NCBI GenBank assembly: GCA_028279945.1 | Contig: JANQMT010000043.1 | Coordinates: 1-24,683, forward strand | Origin: JAKSCF01 sp028279945 | GTDB taxonomy: Bacteria; Bacillota; Clostridia; Peptostreptococcales; JAAYPU01 | DNA: 24,683 bases | Reading direction: 5' to 3' | In this document: piece by piece, positions 8,543 to 15,586 of the stretch | How the letters are laid out: each line of letters begins with the position of its first letter | Position numbering within the stretch: position 1 is the stretch's first letter | Program-made: the position numbers and the translations under genes | Notes under the pieces: generated by a model | What the model was told of the DNA's origin: nothing | Seen by the model: the letters and a program-made list of their open reading frames with translations, nothing else | Databases searched by the model: none

Positions 8543-8812
8543 ATGCAGAAATCTATCAAAGTGAAAATTGAATATCATGGTAGATACAAGAACTCAACAG
8601 GAGTGGAATCTGAAATCATTGAATTGCCGCATTTGTTACCCCAGGCATATGAAAACTTACGTAACAATTTGCTGGACAAATATGCTATAAGTCCTCCTTA
8701 TATTATGATGATTAACAATAAGAATATTATTGGAGCACTTAAAAAGGACAGCAACTATATTTTAAAAGAAGAGGATTTTTTTAAAATCATACCCTTTATT
8801 TCCGGCGGCTGA
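8543..8812 (+). CDS. MoaD/ThiS-like small sulfur-carrier protein
   Basis: An 89-residue ubiquitin-like protein ending in Ser-Gly-Gly, the C-terminal tail that is adenylated and thiocarboxylated in MoaD and ThiS. Such proteins donate sulfur for the dithiolene of the pyranopterin cofactor, and stand-alone copies often accompany aldehyde ferredoxin oxidoreductase genes, which need a bis-pyranopterin tungsten cofactor; the next gene here is one. It is 26 nt downstream of gntR with a GGAGAGGA site, so it belongs to the gntR transcript. No moaE, moeA or E1-like moeB/thiF gene is in the window, so the activating enzyme must be elsewhere. Confidence 0.8.
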   Translation: MQKSIKVKIEYHGRYKNSTGVESEIIELPHLLPQAYENLRNNLLDKYAISPPYIMMINNKNIIGALKKDSNYILKEEDFFKIIPFISGG

Positions 8813-8833
8813 GCTATGTGATTTTAACTGAAT

Positions 8834-8861
8834 AAGAATACACAAACCATTGTGTATTTTT
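8834..8861 (+). terminator. Hairpin terminator after the gntR-moaD unit
   Basis: A perfect 9 bp stem AATACACAA/TTGTGTATT (8837-8845 and 8850-8858) with a 4 nt loop, extendable by A-T and G-T pairs, runs into a short T stretch. It is AT-rich, so termination may be partial and leave read-through into the aldehyde oxidoreductase gene. Confidence 0.55.
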
Positions 8862-8969
8862 GTACGAATATACTTACAATTTATTGAATTGTTTCAAATA
8901 ATATACAGCTAAATTGATTTAAATGAGTTATTTTATTATAGATATTTTTAAAAAATTGAGGTGAGAGGT

Positions 8970-10859
8970 ATGTTAAAAGGTTATTCCGGAAAAATATTGC
9001 ATGTTGATTTAAGTCAAGAACGTTTTTTTGTCGAGGAACCTGACGAAAAATTTTACCGAAAGTATTTGGGAGGAAGTACTTTGGGGGCCTATTATCTGAT
9101 GAAAGGTATGGACCCGAAAACTGACCCGCTAAGTGAAGAAAATATGATTGTATTCTCTGTGGGGCCTTTTACAGGAGCTGCAATGAGTGGTGCTTCAAGA
9201 CATGCAGTAACCACTAAATCTCCTCTTACAAATACCATTGCAGCCAGTGAAGCCGGAGGATATTGGGCACCTGAGCTTAAATTCGCAGGATTTGATGCCG
9301 TCGTTATTAAAGGAAAAGCGAAAAAACCGGTATATCTATGGGTACATGATGGAGAATTTGAATTAAGAGATGCTTCAAAAATTTGGGGAAAAATTACAGG
9401 AGAAGCCCAGGACATCATCAGAGAGGAATTGGGTGATAAAAAAATAAGAGTGGCTCAAATAGGACCGGCCGGTGAAAATTTAGTAAAATACGCCAACATT
9501 GTCAACGAACTGGCACATTTTAATGGTCGTAATGGAATGGGTGCGGTAATGGGTTCAAAAAATTTAAGAGCCATTGCAGTAAGAGGCACTCATAAACCGG
9601 ATTTTCATGATAGTACTGCCATTCAAGCAATGGCTAAGCGCGGTGCCAATAGAGTGAGAACAGAAGATGGTTATATGGGATTTAAAAGAGACGGCACAAA
9701 CGGCGTTACGGATGGACACATGCTAACCGGAGGTATGCCTACCCGTAACTGGACGTCAGGTACATTTGAAGGAGTAGAGGCATTTACAGCTGAGAATTGG
9801 AATAGAGTAGCCATAAAACCCGGCACATGCTATGCATGTGCACAGAGTTGTAAAAGACATGTGGATGGCGATAAAGTAAAAGCTGTAGAGCCTAAGTATG
9901 GTGGCCCAGAATATGAAACAGTGGGTATCTGCGGTTCTAATCTGGGTATTGCAGATAATATAGAAGTCTGTAAGATTAACGAGATATGCTCAAAATACGC
10001 CATGGACACCATTTCTTTTGGCGGTACGGTAAGTTTTATCATGGAATGCTTTGAGAATGGTGTTATTACTACAAAAGAAACAGACGGATTAGAATTGAAC
10101 TTTGGAAATGCGGAAGCAGTTATTAAACTGGCTGAAATGACCGGGAAAAGAGAAGGTTTTGGGAACCTAGTTGCAGAAGGATCCATGAGATTAGCGGAAC
10201 TATGGGGAGAAGAGGCTAAGCAATATGTTTTACATGTTAAGGGAAAAGAATTCCCTGCTCATATGCCTCAAGTAAAAGCCTCTTTGGGATTGGCTTATGC
10301 AACCGTTCCCTTTGGTGCCGACCACGTTTCTTCTGAAATGGACCCTGCATTATCAAGTGAACCCCTTCCATATCAATTATCAGGTTTAGGCTTTGAAAAT
10401 GCAGAAGATCCTACAGAGATGAGTTTAGAAAAATCTAAATTGTATTGGAAGACACAGATCATTTACAGCGTACAAGATACGGTATGCACTTGCGTTTTGG
10501 CATTTGGGCTGTGGACCATATTTGACATAGATGATTTAACCCATGCGGTTAACCATGCAACCGGTTGGAAAATGACTTTTCATGAGGTCATGATGGTAGG
10601 AGAAAGAAGACTTCATATGATGAAAGCTTTTAATGCAAAAGTCGGATTTGGAGTTGAAGATGATGTGCTGCCAGAGAAGATGTTTAAACCCCTTAGAGGT
10701 GGTATAACAGATGGTGTTTCTATGGATAAGGAGGCTTTCTTCCAGGCAAGAGACCAATATTATGACTTAATGGGATGGGATAAAAAAACCGGTATTCCCA
10801 ACGAAACAAAACTGAGATCCCTTAATCTTGAGTGGGTCGCAGATTATATCAATAACTAA
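8970..10859 (+). CDS. Aldehyde ferredoxin oxidoreductase family protein (tungsten-dependent)
   Basis: Interconverts an aldehyde and its carboxylic acid using ferredoxin and a bis-pyranopterin tungsten cofactor. The 629-residue length matches the family. The N-terminus has the typical GYSGKILHVDLS; the GRNGMGAVMGSKNLRAIA segment is the conserved pterin-binding region. 4Fe-4S ligands are Cys287, Cys290 and Cys294 (CYACAQSC) plus Cys508 in DTVCTC, with Asp503 five residues before it, closely matching the spacing of the Pyrococcus enzyme. The start at 8970 is chosen because GAGGTGAGAGG lies just upstream; the GTG at 8961 is within it. No strong promoter was seen in the 148 nt gap; TTGTA and TACAA half sites with 10 bp between them occur at 8860-8879 but do not match the island operator. 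It probably oxidises the aldehyde made by the pathway, or the reverse; substrate unknown. Confidence 0.93.
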   Translation: MLKGYSGKILHVDLSQERFFVEEPDEKFYRKYLGGSTLGAYYLMKGMDPKTDPLSEENMIVFSVGPFTGAAMSGASRHAVTTKSPLTNTIAASEAGGYWAPELKFAGFDAVVIKGKAKKPVYLWVHDGEFELRDASKIWGKITGEAQDIIREELGDKKIRVAQIGPAGENLVKYANIVNELAHFNGRNGMGAVMGSKNLRAIAVRGTHKPDFHDSTAIQAMAKRGANRVRTEDGYMGFKRDGTNGVTDGHMLTGGMPTRNWTSGTFEGVEAFTAENWNRVAIKPGTCYACAQSCKRHVDGDKVKAVEPKYGGPEYETVGICGSNLGIADNIEVCKINEICSKYAMDTISFGGTVSFIMECFENGVITTKETDGLELNFGNAEAVIKLAEMTGKREGFGNLVAEGSMRLAELWGEEAKQYVLHVKGKEFPAHMPQVKASLGLAYATVPFGADHVSSEMDPALSSEPLPYQLSGLGFENAEDPTEMSLEKSKLYWKTQIIYSVQDTVCTCVLAFGLWTIFDIDDLTHAVNHATGWKMTFHEVMMVGERRLHMMKAFNAKVGFGVEDDVLPEKMFKPLRGGITDGVSMDKEAFFQARDQYYDLMGWDKKTGIPNETKLRSLNLEWVADYINN

Positions 10860-10949
10860 AGATTTTTTATCGTTCATTAATATTTTTAATACTGCTTAAA
10901 ATAAGATAACACTTATCTTACTTTAATGTCTTCCTCAATATATTTTTTT

Positions 10950-10985
10950 CAAAGAAGTACCGCTTTAAGGTACTTCTTTGGTTTT
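10950..10985 (+). terminator. Terminator after the aldehyde oxidoreductase gene
   Basis: A perfect 12 bp stem CAAAGAAGTACC/GGTACTTCTTTG (10950-10961 and 10969-10980) with a 7 nt loop, followed by GTTTTC. An additional small hairpin lies 30 nt upstream. Confidence 0.8.
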
Positions 10986-11178
10986 CAACATAAAAATATA
11001 ATGGTAAAAACCAGAAAAGAAGAATACATAACTTAAGGCTTGCCTTTTATAAAGGTCAATATGAACTAAAACTCTTGCATTTCTCCATTACAAATTATAT
11101 ACCAAATATCTCCTTTAGCTAATAATATGTTGAGCAAGCCCTAGCTTTAGTAAGAAAAAATATTATTTAACCTTATTA

Positions 11179-11207
11179 TTGACAAAGAAAAAGGATTCGT
11201 ATACAAT
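11179..11207 (+). promoter_or_regulatory. SigA-type promoter of the SDR gene
   Basis: TTGACA (11179-11184), 17 bp spacer, TACAAT (11202-11207). Transcription is expected near 11214, between the two operator copies. Confidence 0.8.
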
Positions 11208-11234
11208 GAAATATAATTGTATACGAATCCTTTT
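11189..11234. promoter_or_regulatory. Double GntR operator forming a perfect 19 bp inverted repeat
   Basis: Arms 11189-11207 and 11216-11234 are perfectly complementary over 19 bases with an 8 nt spacer. Each arm contains one GTATAC-centred operator: TTCGTATACAAT (11196-11207) on the spacer and -10 box, and ATTGTATACGAA (11216-11227) at the start of the transcript. The two centres are exactly 20 bp apart, about two helical turns, which suits cooperative binding of two dimers on one face of the DNA. The dyad is part of the promoter, so it is unlikely to act as a terminator for the upstream gene. Confidence 0.75.
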
Positions 11235-11280
11235 GTTGTAGAATGTATATACTTATAATTAAAGAAAAGAGGGTGATTCA

Positions 11281-12072
11281 ATGGATTTAAAGCTTAATAA
11301 CCAATTAGCTTTAGTGACGGGGTCTACTAAAGGTATTGGTAAAGGAATTGCAAAGGCACTTTTAGGAGAAGGTGTAAAAGTTATCATCAATGGGCGTACA
11401 GAAGATTCGGTAAATCCGGTAGTAAAAGAACTTTCAGAGTTTGGAGAAGTATTTGGAGCACCTGGAGATCTTTCTACTCCGGAAGGTGCGGAAAAAGTCA
11501 TTAAAGCTGCAGATGCTATAGGTGACCTGGATATATTGATTAACAACATGGGCATATATACTGCAACAGAATTTGAAAAAATCAGTGATGAAGAATGGAA
11601 TATGATGCTCAATGCTAATTTGCTCAGTACCGTAAGAATGTGTCGTCATTATCTGCCGAAAATGCTTAAGAAGAACAGTGGACGGATTCAAATAGTGGCA
11701 AGCGAGTGTGGTATTAAACCGCTTAGTGCCTTTGTTCATTATTCTGTATCCAAAACAGCTTTAATTGGTTTAGGAAGAAGTTTAGCAGAATTGACCAAAG
11801 GAAGCAAAGTAACTGTAAATTCAATACTTCCTGGGCCTACATGGACAGAAGGAACTGCTGTTTATCAAACTGAAAGAGGCAGATTAGAAGGTAAAACCGT
11901 TGATCAAATCGTTAAAGAGTATTTTACCGATTATGACCCTTCTTCTCTTATTCAACGATTTGCAACAGTTGAAGAGGTTGCCAACACATGTGTTTATTAT
12001 AGTTCTGAACTGGCTGCGGCTACAAATGGTGCTTCTATTAGAGTAGAAGGCGGTATTATTCGCAGCATCTAG
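11281..12072 (+). CDS. Short-chain dehydrogenase/reductase
   Basis: A 263-residue classical SDR. The NAD(P)-binding motif TGSTKGIG lies near residue 14, NNMG (for NNAG) near 88, and the catalytic Ser of VASECG and the YSVSK Tyr/Lys pair follow at about 140-157. It ends with the RVEGG type of C-terminus common in sugar or polyol dehydrogenases. After the first strand there is Asn-Gly-Arg, a basic residue that tends to favour NADPH, but this is not decisive. It has its own promoter and the strongest operator array of the island, so it is likely under the same GntR control and acts on the pathway substrate or an intermediate. A ribosome binding site AGAGGGTG lies 5 nt before the ATG. The substrate is unknown. 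Confidence 0.9.
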   Translation: MDLKLNNQLALVTGSTKGIGKGIAKALLGEGVKVIINGRTEDSVNPVVKELSEFGEVFGAPGDLSTPEGAEKVIKAADAIGDLDILINNMGIYTATEFEKISDEEWNMMLNANLLSTVRMCRHYLPKMLKKNSGRIQIVASECGIKPLSAFVHYSVSKTALIGLGRSLAELTKGSKVTVNSILPGPTWTEGTAVYQTERGRLEGKTVDQIVKEYFTDYDPSSLIQRFATVEEVANTCVYYSSELAAATNGASIRVEGGIIRSI

Positions 12073-12087
12073 GATTTTTAATAATAT

Positions 12088-12113
12088 ATGGTGCGGAGTT
12101 TTAGCCGCACCAT
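12088..12113 (+). terminator. GC-rich hairpin after the SDR gene
   Basis: A perfect 9 bp stem ATGGTGCGG/CCGCACCAT (12088-12096 and 12105-12113) with an 8 nt loop. The following bases (TGCAATAATGTTTTATTT) are only moderately T-rich, so termination may be incomplete. Confidence 0.6.
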
Positions 12114-12174
12114 TGCAATAATGTTTTATTTGATCTATTCATTAGCCTACTCCCCATTTTAATACATTGCTAAG

Positions 12175-12245
12175 GAAGCCCCCATAGCTGGCATCCCTGT
12201 GTTCCTATACAAGATGCCGGCTGTACACATAGGGCTTCTTTCTTA
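12175..12245 (+). terminator. Branched or composite hairpin upstream of the nitroreductase gene
   Basis: An outer stem GAAGCCC (12175-12181) with GGGCTTC (12232-12238) encloses an inner 10 bp stem AGCTGGCATC (12186-12195) with GATGCCGGCT (12213-12222, one G-U) and a 17 nt loop; a T-rich run TTTCTTATT follows. It may be the second terminator of the SDR unit or a leader attenuator for the nitroreductase gene, whose ATG is 43 nt downstream. No known riboswitch class was recognised. Confidence 0.5.
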
Positions 12246-12287
12246 TTAAAATATTTAAAATTCAAAACGAAAAGGAGATTGATGTAA

Positions 12288-13082
12288 ATGAATGAAGTTA
12301 TAAAAATAATCAATGAACGGGTATCATTGAGACGATACGCCGAAAAAGAAATATCCAATGACCATTTAGATCTATTATTAGAATCTGCAATTAAAGGGCC
12401 TACGGCGGGGAATCAGATGCTTTATTCTATTCTGCTCATAAGAGATGCGGCAACAAAAGACAAATTGAGTGAAACCTGCAACCATCAACCCTTTATTAAA
12501 AAAGCTCCTTTAATCATGATATTTTTAGCAGATCACCAAAAATGGATGGACTATTATGCTTATGAAGGTACAGCTGAATATGCAAAATCAAATAATATGA
12601 AATTTGAAGGTCCAAAAGAGTCGGAATTATTATTAGCGGTTGAAGATGCAATGATTGCAGCTCAAAATGTTGTGATCGCTGCAGAATCACTTAATATTGG
12701 CTCGTGCTATATTGGGAATATACTAGAACGATATGAAATACACAAAGAGCTGTTCAACTTACCGGATTGGGCATTCCCCATAGGCATGTTAACATTAGGA
12801 TATTATCCTGATAATTTTAAAAGAAACTATAGGGATAGATTCCATAAGAAATTTGTAGTATTTGAAGAACAATACAAACAACTATCAAAGCATGAATTGA
12901 AAGAAATGTTTCGTGAGAAAGAAAAGACATTTAAAGAAAGCAGCTTAAATATTGCTCAGAATTTTGCTCAATCATTTTATGCAAAAAAGCCCGGTGCGGC
13001 GTATAGCTTGGAAATGGCTAGAAGTGTTAAAGAAGCATTGAAAAATTGGACGGGCAGAAAGATTAAGGCAATACAAGATTAA
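12288..13082 (+). CDS. Nitroreductase-family FMN oxidoreductase
   Basis: A 264-residue flavoprotein of the NfsA/FRP type, which uses NAD(P)H to reduce nitro compounds, quinones or flavin. The N-terminal FMN-phosphate segment ERVSLRRYAEKEIS is typical of the family (usual form RRSxRxF), followed by the PTAGNQM loop, and the GSCYIGNI segment near residue 143 matches the second FMN-binding region. The last 70 residues are basic and helix-prone, as in the NfsA extension. The ribosome binding site AAAGGAGA lies about 11 nt before the ATG. A strong terminator follows, so it is a single-gene unit. No copy of the GntR operator was found in front of it, and no good promoter could be assigned; it may use read-through from the SDR. 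Its role in the island is not clear. Confidence 0.85.
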   Translation: MNEVIKIINERVSLRRYAEKEISNDHLDLLLESAIKGPTAGNQMLYSILLIRDAATKDKLSETCNHQPFIKKAPLIMIFLADHQKWMDYYAYEGTAEYAKSNNMKFEGPKESELLLAVEDAMIAAQNVVIAAESLNIGSCYIGNILERYEIHKELFNLPDWAFPIGMLTLGYYPDNFKRNYRDRFHKKFVVFEEQYKQLSKHELKEMFREKEKTFKESSLNIAQNFAQSFYAKKPGAAYSLEMARSVKEALKNWTGRKIKAIQD

Positions 13083-13112
13083 GTATCTCGATTTTACTAT
13101 AGGATACGGATT

Positions 13113-13154
13113 TGAGGTCAAGTACAGGAAAATGTACTTGACCTCAGTTTGTTT
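13113..13154 (+). terminator. Strong terminator after the nitroreductase gene
   Basis: A perfect 14 bp stem (13113-13126 and 13133-13146; arm TGAGGTCAAGTACA) with a 6 nt loop GGAAAA, followed by GTTTGTTT. Confidence 0.88.
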
Positions 13155-13185
13155 ATCAAAACATTACGGAATTACAAAAATCATA

Positions 13186-13215
13186 TTGACAAAGTACAGT
13201 AAAAGGAATTATAAT
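13186..13215 (+). promoter_or_regulatory. SigA-type promoter of the transketolase/ABC operon
   Basis: TTGACA (13186-13191), 18 bp spacer, TATAAT (13210-13215). Start is expected near 13222, giving a leader of about 114 nt. The leader contains a 9 bp perfect stem ATAATATTG/CAATATTAT (13229-13237 and 13261-13269) followed downstream by a T-rich tract (13278-13300). Confidence 0.85.
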
Positions 13216-13225
13216 TGTATACAAT
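13214..13225. promoter_or_regulatory. Predicted GntR operator, perfect palindrome
   Basis: ATTGTATACAAT overlapping the -10 box and the predicted start, with the same placement as at the gntR promoter. The 24 bases 13208-13231 are identical to 7810-7833, far more than the promoter itself requires. It would place the nine-gene transport and transketolase operon under the local GntR regulator. Confidence 0.82.
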
Positions 13226-13335
13226 AAAATAATATTGAATACATAAAGTGTTCAAACATACAATATTATGAAATTGTAGTTTTTATTATCTTTTTTTATA
13301 GGTATATATATTAAAAAAGAAAGAAGGAAAAGAGG

Positions 13336-14169
13336 ATGCTTAAAACAAGCGAGATAAAAGACCTTAAAAATTTTGCTGCGAATATTAGAATGGAAACCAT
13401 GAAAAGTATTGCAAGTATTGGTACGGGTCACACCGGAGGAGCGCTTAGTATTGCCGATATACTTGCATTGCTATACGGAAAGGTAATGAAAGTTGATCCG
13501 GCTAACCCAGAATGGGAAGAACGAGATTGGATGATTTTAAGTAAAGGACATTCCGGTCCCGCCCTCTATGCAACGCTGGGACTAAAAGGATATTTTCCGG
13601 TGGAGGAACTATTAACACTTAACAAGCCGGGAACCAACTATCCGAGCCATTGTGATTGGCAAAAAACTAAGGGTATAGATATGAGCACCGGTTCTCTGGG
13701 GCAAGGGGCATCCACAGCTGTGGGGATCGCACTTGGTCATAAAATGAACAAGAGAGATAATTATGTTTATTTAATGCTGGGTGATGGCGAGATACAAGAA
13801 GGTCAAGTATGGGAAGCAGCACTTTTTGCAAATCAATTCATGCTGGATAATGTGATTGCTTTTGTGGATTGGAATAAGCTGCAATTAGATGGTTATACTG
13901 AAAAAATAAACGATTTAGGGAATATATCAAAAAAATTTGAAGCTTTCGGATGGTACACACAAACGGTAAATGGGCATGATTTTGATGAAATGTACAATGC
14001 AATCGAAGCAGCAAAGAAAGTTAAAGGTCAACCATCCATGATTATATTGGATACGGTTAAGGGTAAAGGTTACAGTAAACTGGAATGTACACACAAGAAT
14101 CATAGTACGCCGGTTTCTGAAGATACATTGAAAGAAGTATTAAGGGAACTTAAAAGTCAATTAGTTTAA
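13336..14169 (+). CDS. Transketolase, N-terminal (thiamine diphosphate-binding) subunit
   Basis: A 277-residue subunit carrying the pyrophosphate/Mg-binding part of a two-subunit transketolase, which moves two-carbon ketol units between sugars. The GHTGGALSIAD segment near residue 32 and KGHSGPALYA near 71 are family hallmarks. The thiamine diphosphate motif starts at Gly149-Asp150-Gly151-Glu152 and ends at Asn180-Lys181. The C-terminal half of a full transketolase is supplied by the next gene, 18 nt downstream. It is the first gene of a long operon under the palindromic operator. Split transketolases in specialised catabolic clusters often act on unusual sugars rather than in the pentose phosphate pathway; the acceptor here is unknown. 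A ribosome binding site AGAAGG lies 8 nt before the ATG. Confidence 0.93.
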   Translation: MLKTSEIKDLKNFAANIRMETMKSIASIGTGHTGGALSIADILALLYGKVMKVDPANPEWEERDWMILSKGHSGPALYATLGLKGYFPVEELLTLNKPGTNYPSHCDWQKTKGIDMSTGSLGQGASTAVGIALGHKMNKRDNYVYLMLGDGEIQEGQVWEAALFANQFMLDNVIAFVDWNKLQLDGYTEKINDLGNISKKFEAFGWYTQTVNGHDFDEMYNAIEAAKKVKGQPSMIILDTVKGKGYSKLECTHKNHSTPVSEDTLKEVLRELKSQLV

Positions 14170-14187
14170 TTAGGAGAAGGTGAGATA

Positions 14188-15180
14188 ATGAATATCATAT
14201 TATCTAAAACGAATGAAATAGAAAAAGTACCCATGAGAGATGTTTATTGCAAGACGATGATCGAATTAGCAAAAGAAAACCAAGATATTATTGTAATGGA
14301 TGCAGATTTAATGGCAGCGGTTGGTATGTCAAACTTTCAAAAAGAATTACCGGCCCAAACGGTAAATTGCGGCATTCAAGAAGCCAATATGTATGGCGCG
14401 GCAGCGGGTCTATCAAGAGTGGGAAAAATCCCATTTGCCCATACATTTGCTGTATTTGCGTCAAGAAGATCTTGCGATCAGATTTTCTTATCCGGTGCAT
14501 TTTCAAAGATGAATGTCAAAATTATTGGGTCTGATCCTGGTATCACCGCAACCATTAACGGTGGCAGCCACATGCCATTTGAAGATATAGGCATTATGAG
14601 ATGTATTCCTGAAATGACGATTATAGAGCCTACAGATGGTGCCATGTTAAAAGACATTGTTAAGCAAGTTGCCAAAGAATATGGTATGCACTATATCAGG
14701 CTGGTTAGAAAAATATCTAAAACGGTATATGAAGAAGGCTCTGCATTTGAGATTGGAAAAGCCGTAGAAATAAGAAAAGGTAAAGATGTCACCATTATTG
14801 CATCAGGCTACTGCGTAGCTGAAAGTATAAAGGCAGCCAAGATATTAAAAGGAAAAGGTATCAGCGCTGGAATTCTCAATATATTTACCATCAAGCCTAT
14901 TGACAAAGAAGCAGTCATTAAAGCAGCAAACCAGACAGGCGCAATTGTTACAGCAGAAAACCACAACATTATTAACGGGCTTGGGTCTGCAGTTGCAGAA
15001 GTCCTTGGAGAGAATTACCCTGTTCCTATGGAGAGAATTGGTGTCAATGATCAATTCGGAGAAGCCGGATCCCTGGATTATTTAGCTGAAAGATTTGAAT
15101 TAACAGCGGATGATATCGTAAATAAATGTATCAAGGTCATCAAAAGAAAAACAAATGACGTACTTGAGGGAGCTGTATAG
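14188..15180 (+). CDS. Transketolase, C-terminal (pyrimidine-binding) subunit
   Basis: A 330-residue partner of the preceding subunit. The catalytic Glu that activates the thiamine aminopyrimidine is Glu65 in NCGIQEANM. The FAVFASRRSCDQI segment and the SHMPFEDIG segment are typical of the pyrimidine domain, and the last 120 residues form the transketolase C-terminal domain (TAENHNIINGLGSAVAEVL). Together the two proteins give about 607 residues, slightly shorter than a single-chain enzyme. The ribosome binding site AGGAGAAGGTGAG directly precedes the ATG. It is separated by 2 nt from the following cupin gene, indicating tight cotranscription. Confidence 0.93.
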   Translation: MNIILSKTNEIEKVPMRDVYCKTMIELAKENQDIIVMDADLMAAVGMSNFQKELPAQTVNCGIQEANMYGAAAGLSRVGKIPFAHTFAVFASRRSCDQIFLSGAFSKMNVKIIGSDPGITATINGGSHMPFEDIGIMRCIPEMTIIEPTDGAMLKDIVKQVAKEYGMHYIRLVRKISKTVYEEGSAFEIGKAVEIRKGKDVTIIASGYCVAESIKAAKILKGKGISAGILNIFTIKPIDKEAVIKAANQTGAIVTAENHNIINGLGSAVAEVLGENYPVPMERIGVNDQFGEAGSLDYLAERFELTADDIVNKCIKVIKRKTNDVLEGAV

Positions 15181-15182
15181 AA

Positions 15183-15572
15183 TTGATTGAAAAAAAACTC
15201 GTGAGAGAGGACCAACAAGAAGTGATCCAACTCAATGGCGGGACAGTGAATTGGCTGATAACACAAGAGAAAAATGGTTCTGAATCAAGTGTATGTATTT
15301 TCACTATTGATCCGGGCAAACGTGTTTTACCGGCCCATTCACACCCTAATGGTGAAGAAACGATATATGTGATTTCCGGGAATGGAAAAGTAAAAATCGG
15401 TGATGAAACAGCTGATATCGGGCCGGGTTCAATCTTTCATTTGCCTCAACAAGTACCACACTTGATTTTCAATACCGGAGAAGAAGAAATGAAAACCATA
15501 TGTTTTTTTCCTAATACAAAATCTGTTATGAATATCAAGCATGAGGATTTTGATTTTACAGAGTCAACTTAG
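15183..15572 (+). CDS. Small single-domain cupin protein
   Basis: A 129-residue protein with both cupin motifs: motif 1 has HSHPNGEE (His, His, Glu metal ligands) after GKRVLPA, and motif 2 has PHLIFN with the fourth His. All four usual metal ligands are present, so it may bind a divalent metal. Start is TTG, 2 nt after the transketolase stop, with GAGGGAG about 10 nt upstream. Position in a catabolic operon suggests a sugar epimerase/isomerase or lyase role, because small cupins include sugar isomerases, but many are only binding proteins. It is the only candidate for an isomerase step in this window. Substrate and reaction unknown. Confidence 0.8.
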   Translation: MIEKKLVREDQQEVIQLNGGTVNWLITQEKNGSESSVCIFTIDPGKRVLPAHSHPNGEETIYVISGNGKVKIGDETADIGPGSIFHLPQQVPHLIFNTGEEEMKTICFFPNTKSVMNIKHEDFDFTEST

Positions 15573-15586
15573 GGGGGTTATAGTCA

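Larger units (their letters stand above)
10860..11280. other. 421 bp intergenic region with terminators and the SDR promoter
   Basis: No credible ORF. It holds a small perfect 8 bp hairpin (10902-10909 with 10913-10920), the main terminator at 10950-10985, an uninformative AT-rich stretch (about 10990-11160) with distant imperfect complementary patches around 11037-11045 and 11132-11142, and then the promoter and double operator of the SDR gene (listed separately). Confidence 0.6.

Noticed and set aside
8888..8899. ATTGTTTCAAAT upstream of the aldehyde oxidoreductase as a fifth operator
   Set aside because: Three mismatches at the centre destroy GTATAC, the invariant core of the other copies, and no clear promoter overlaps it.
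11037..11142. Distant complementary patches (GGCTTGC and GCAAGCC) in the gap before the SDR gene
   Set aside because: Only about 7 bases match, 90 bases apart; no coherent structure or mobile-element remnant follows.
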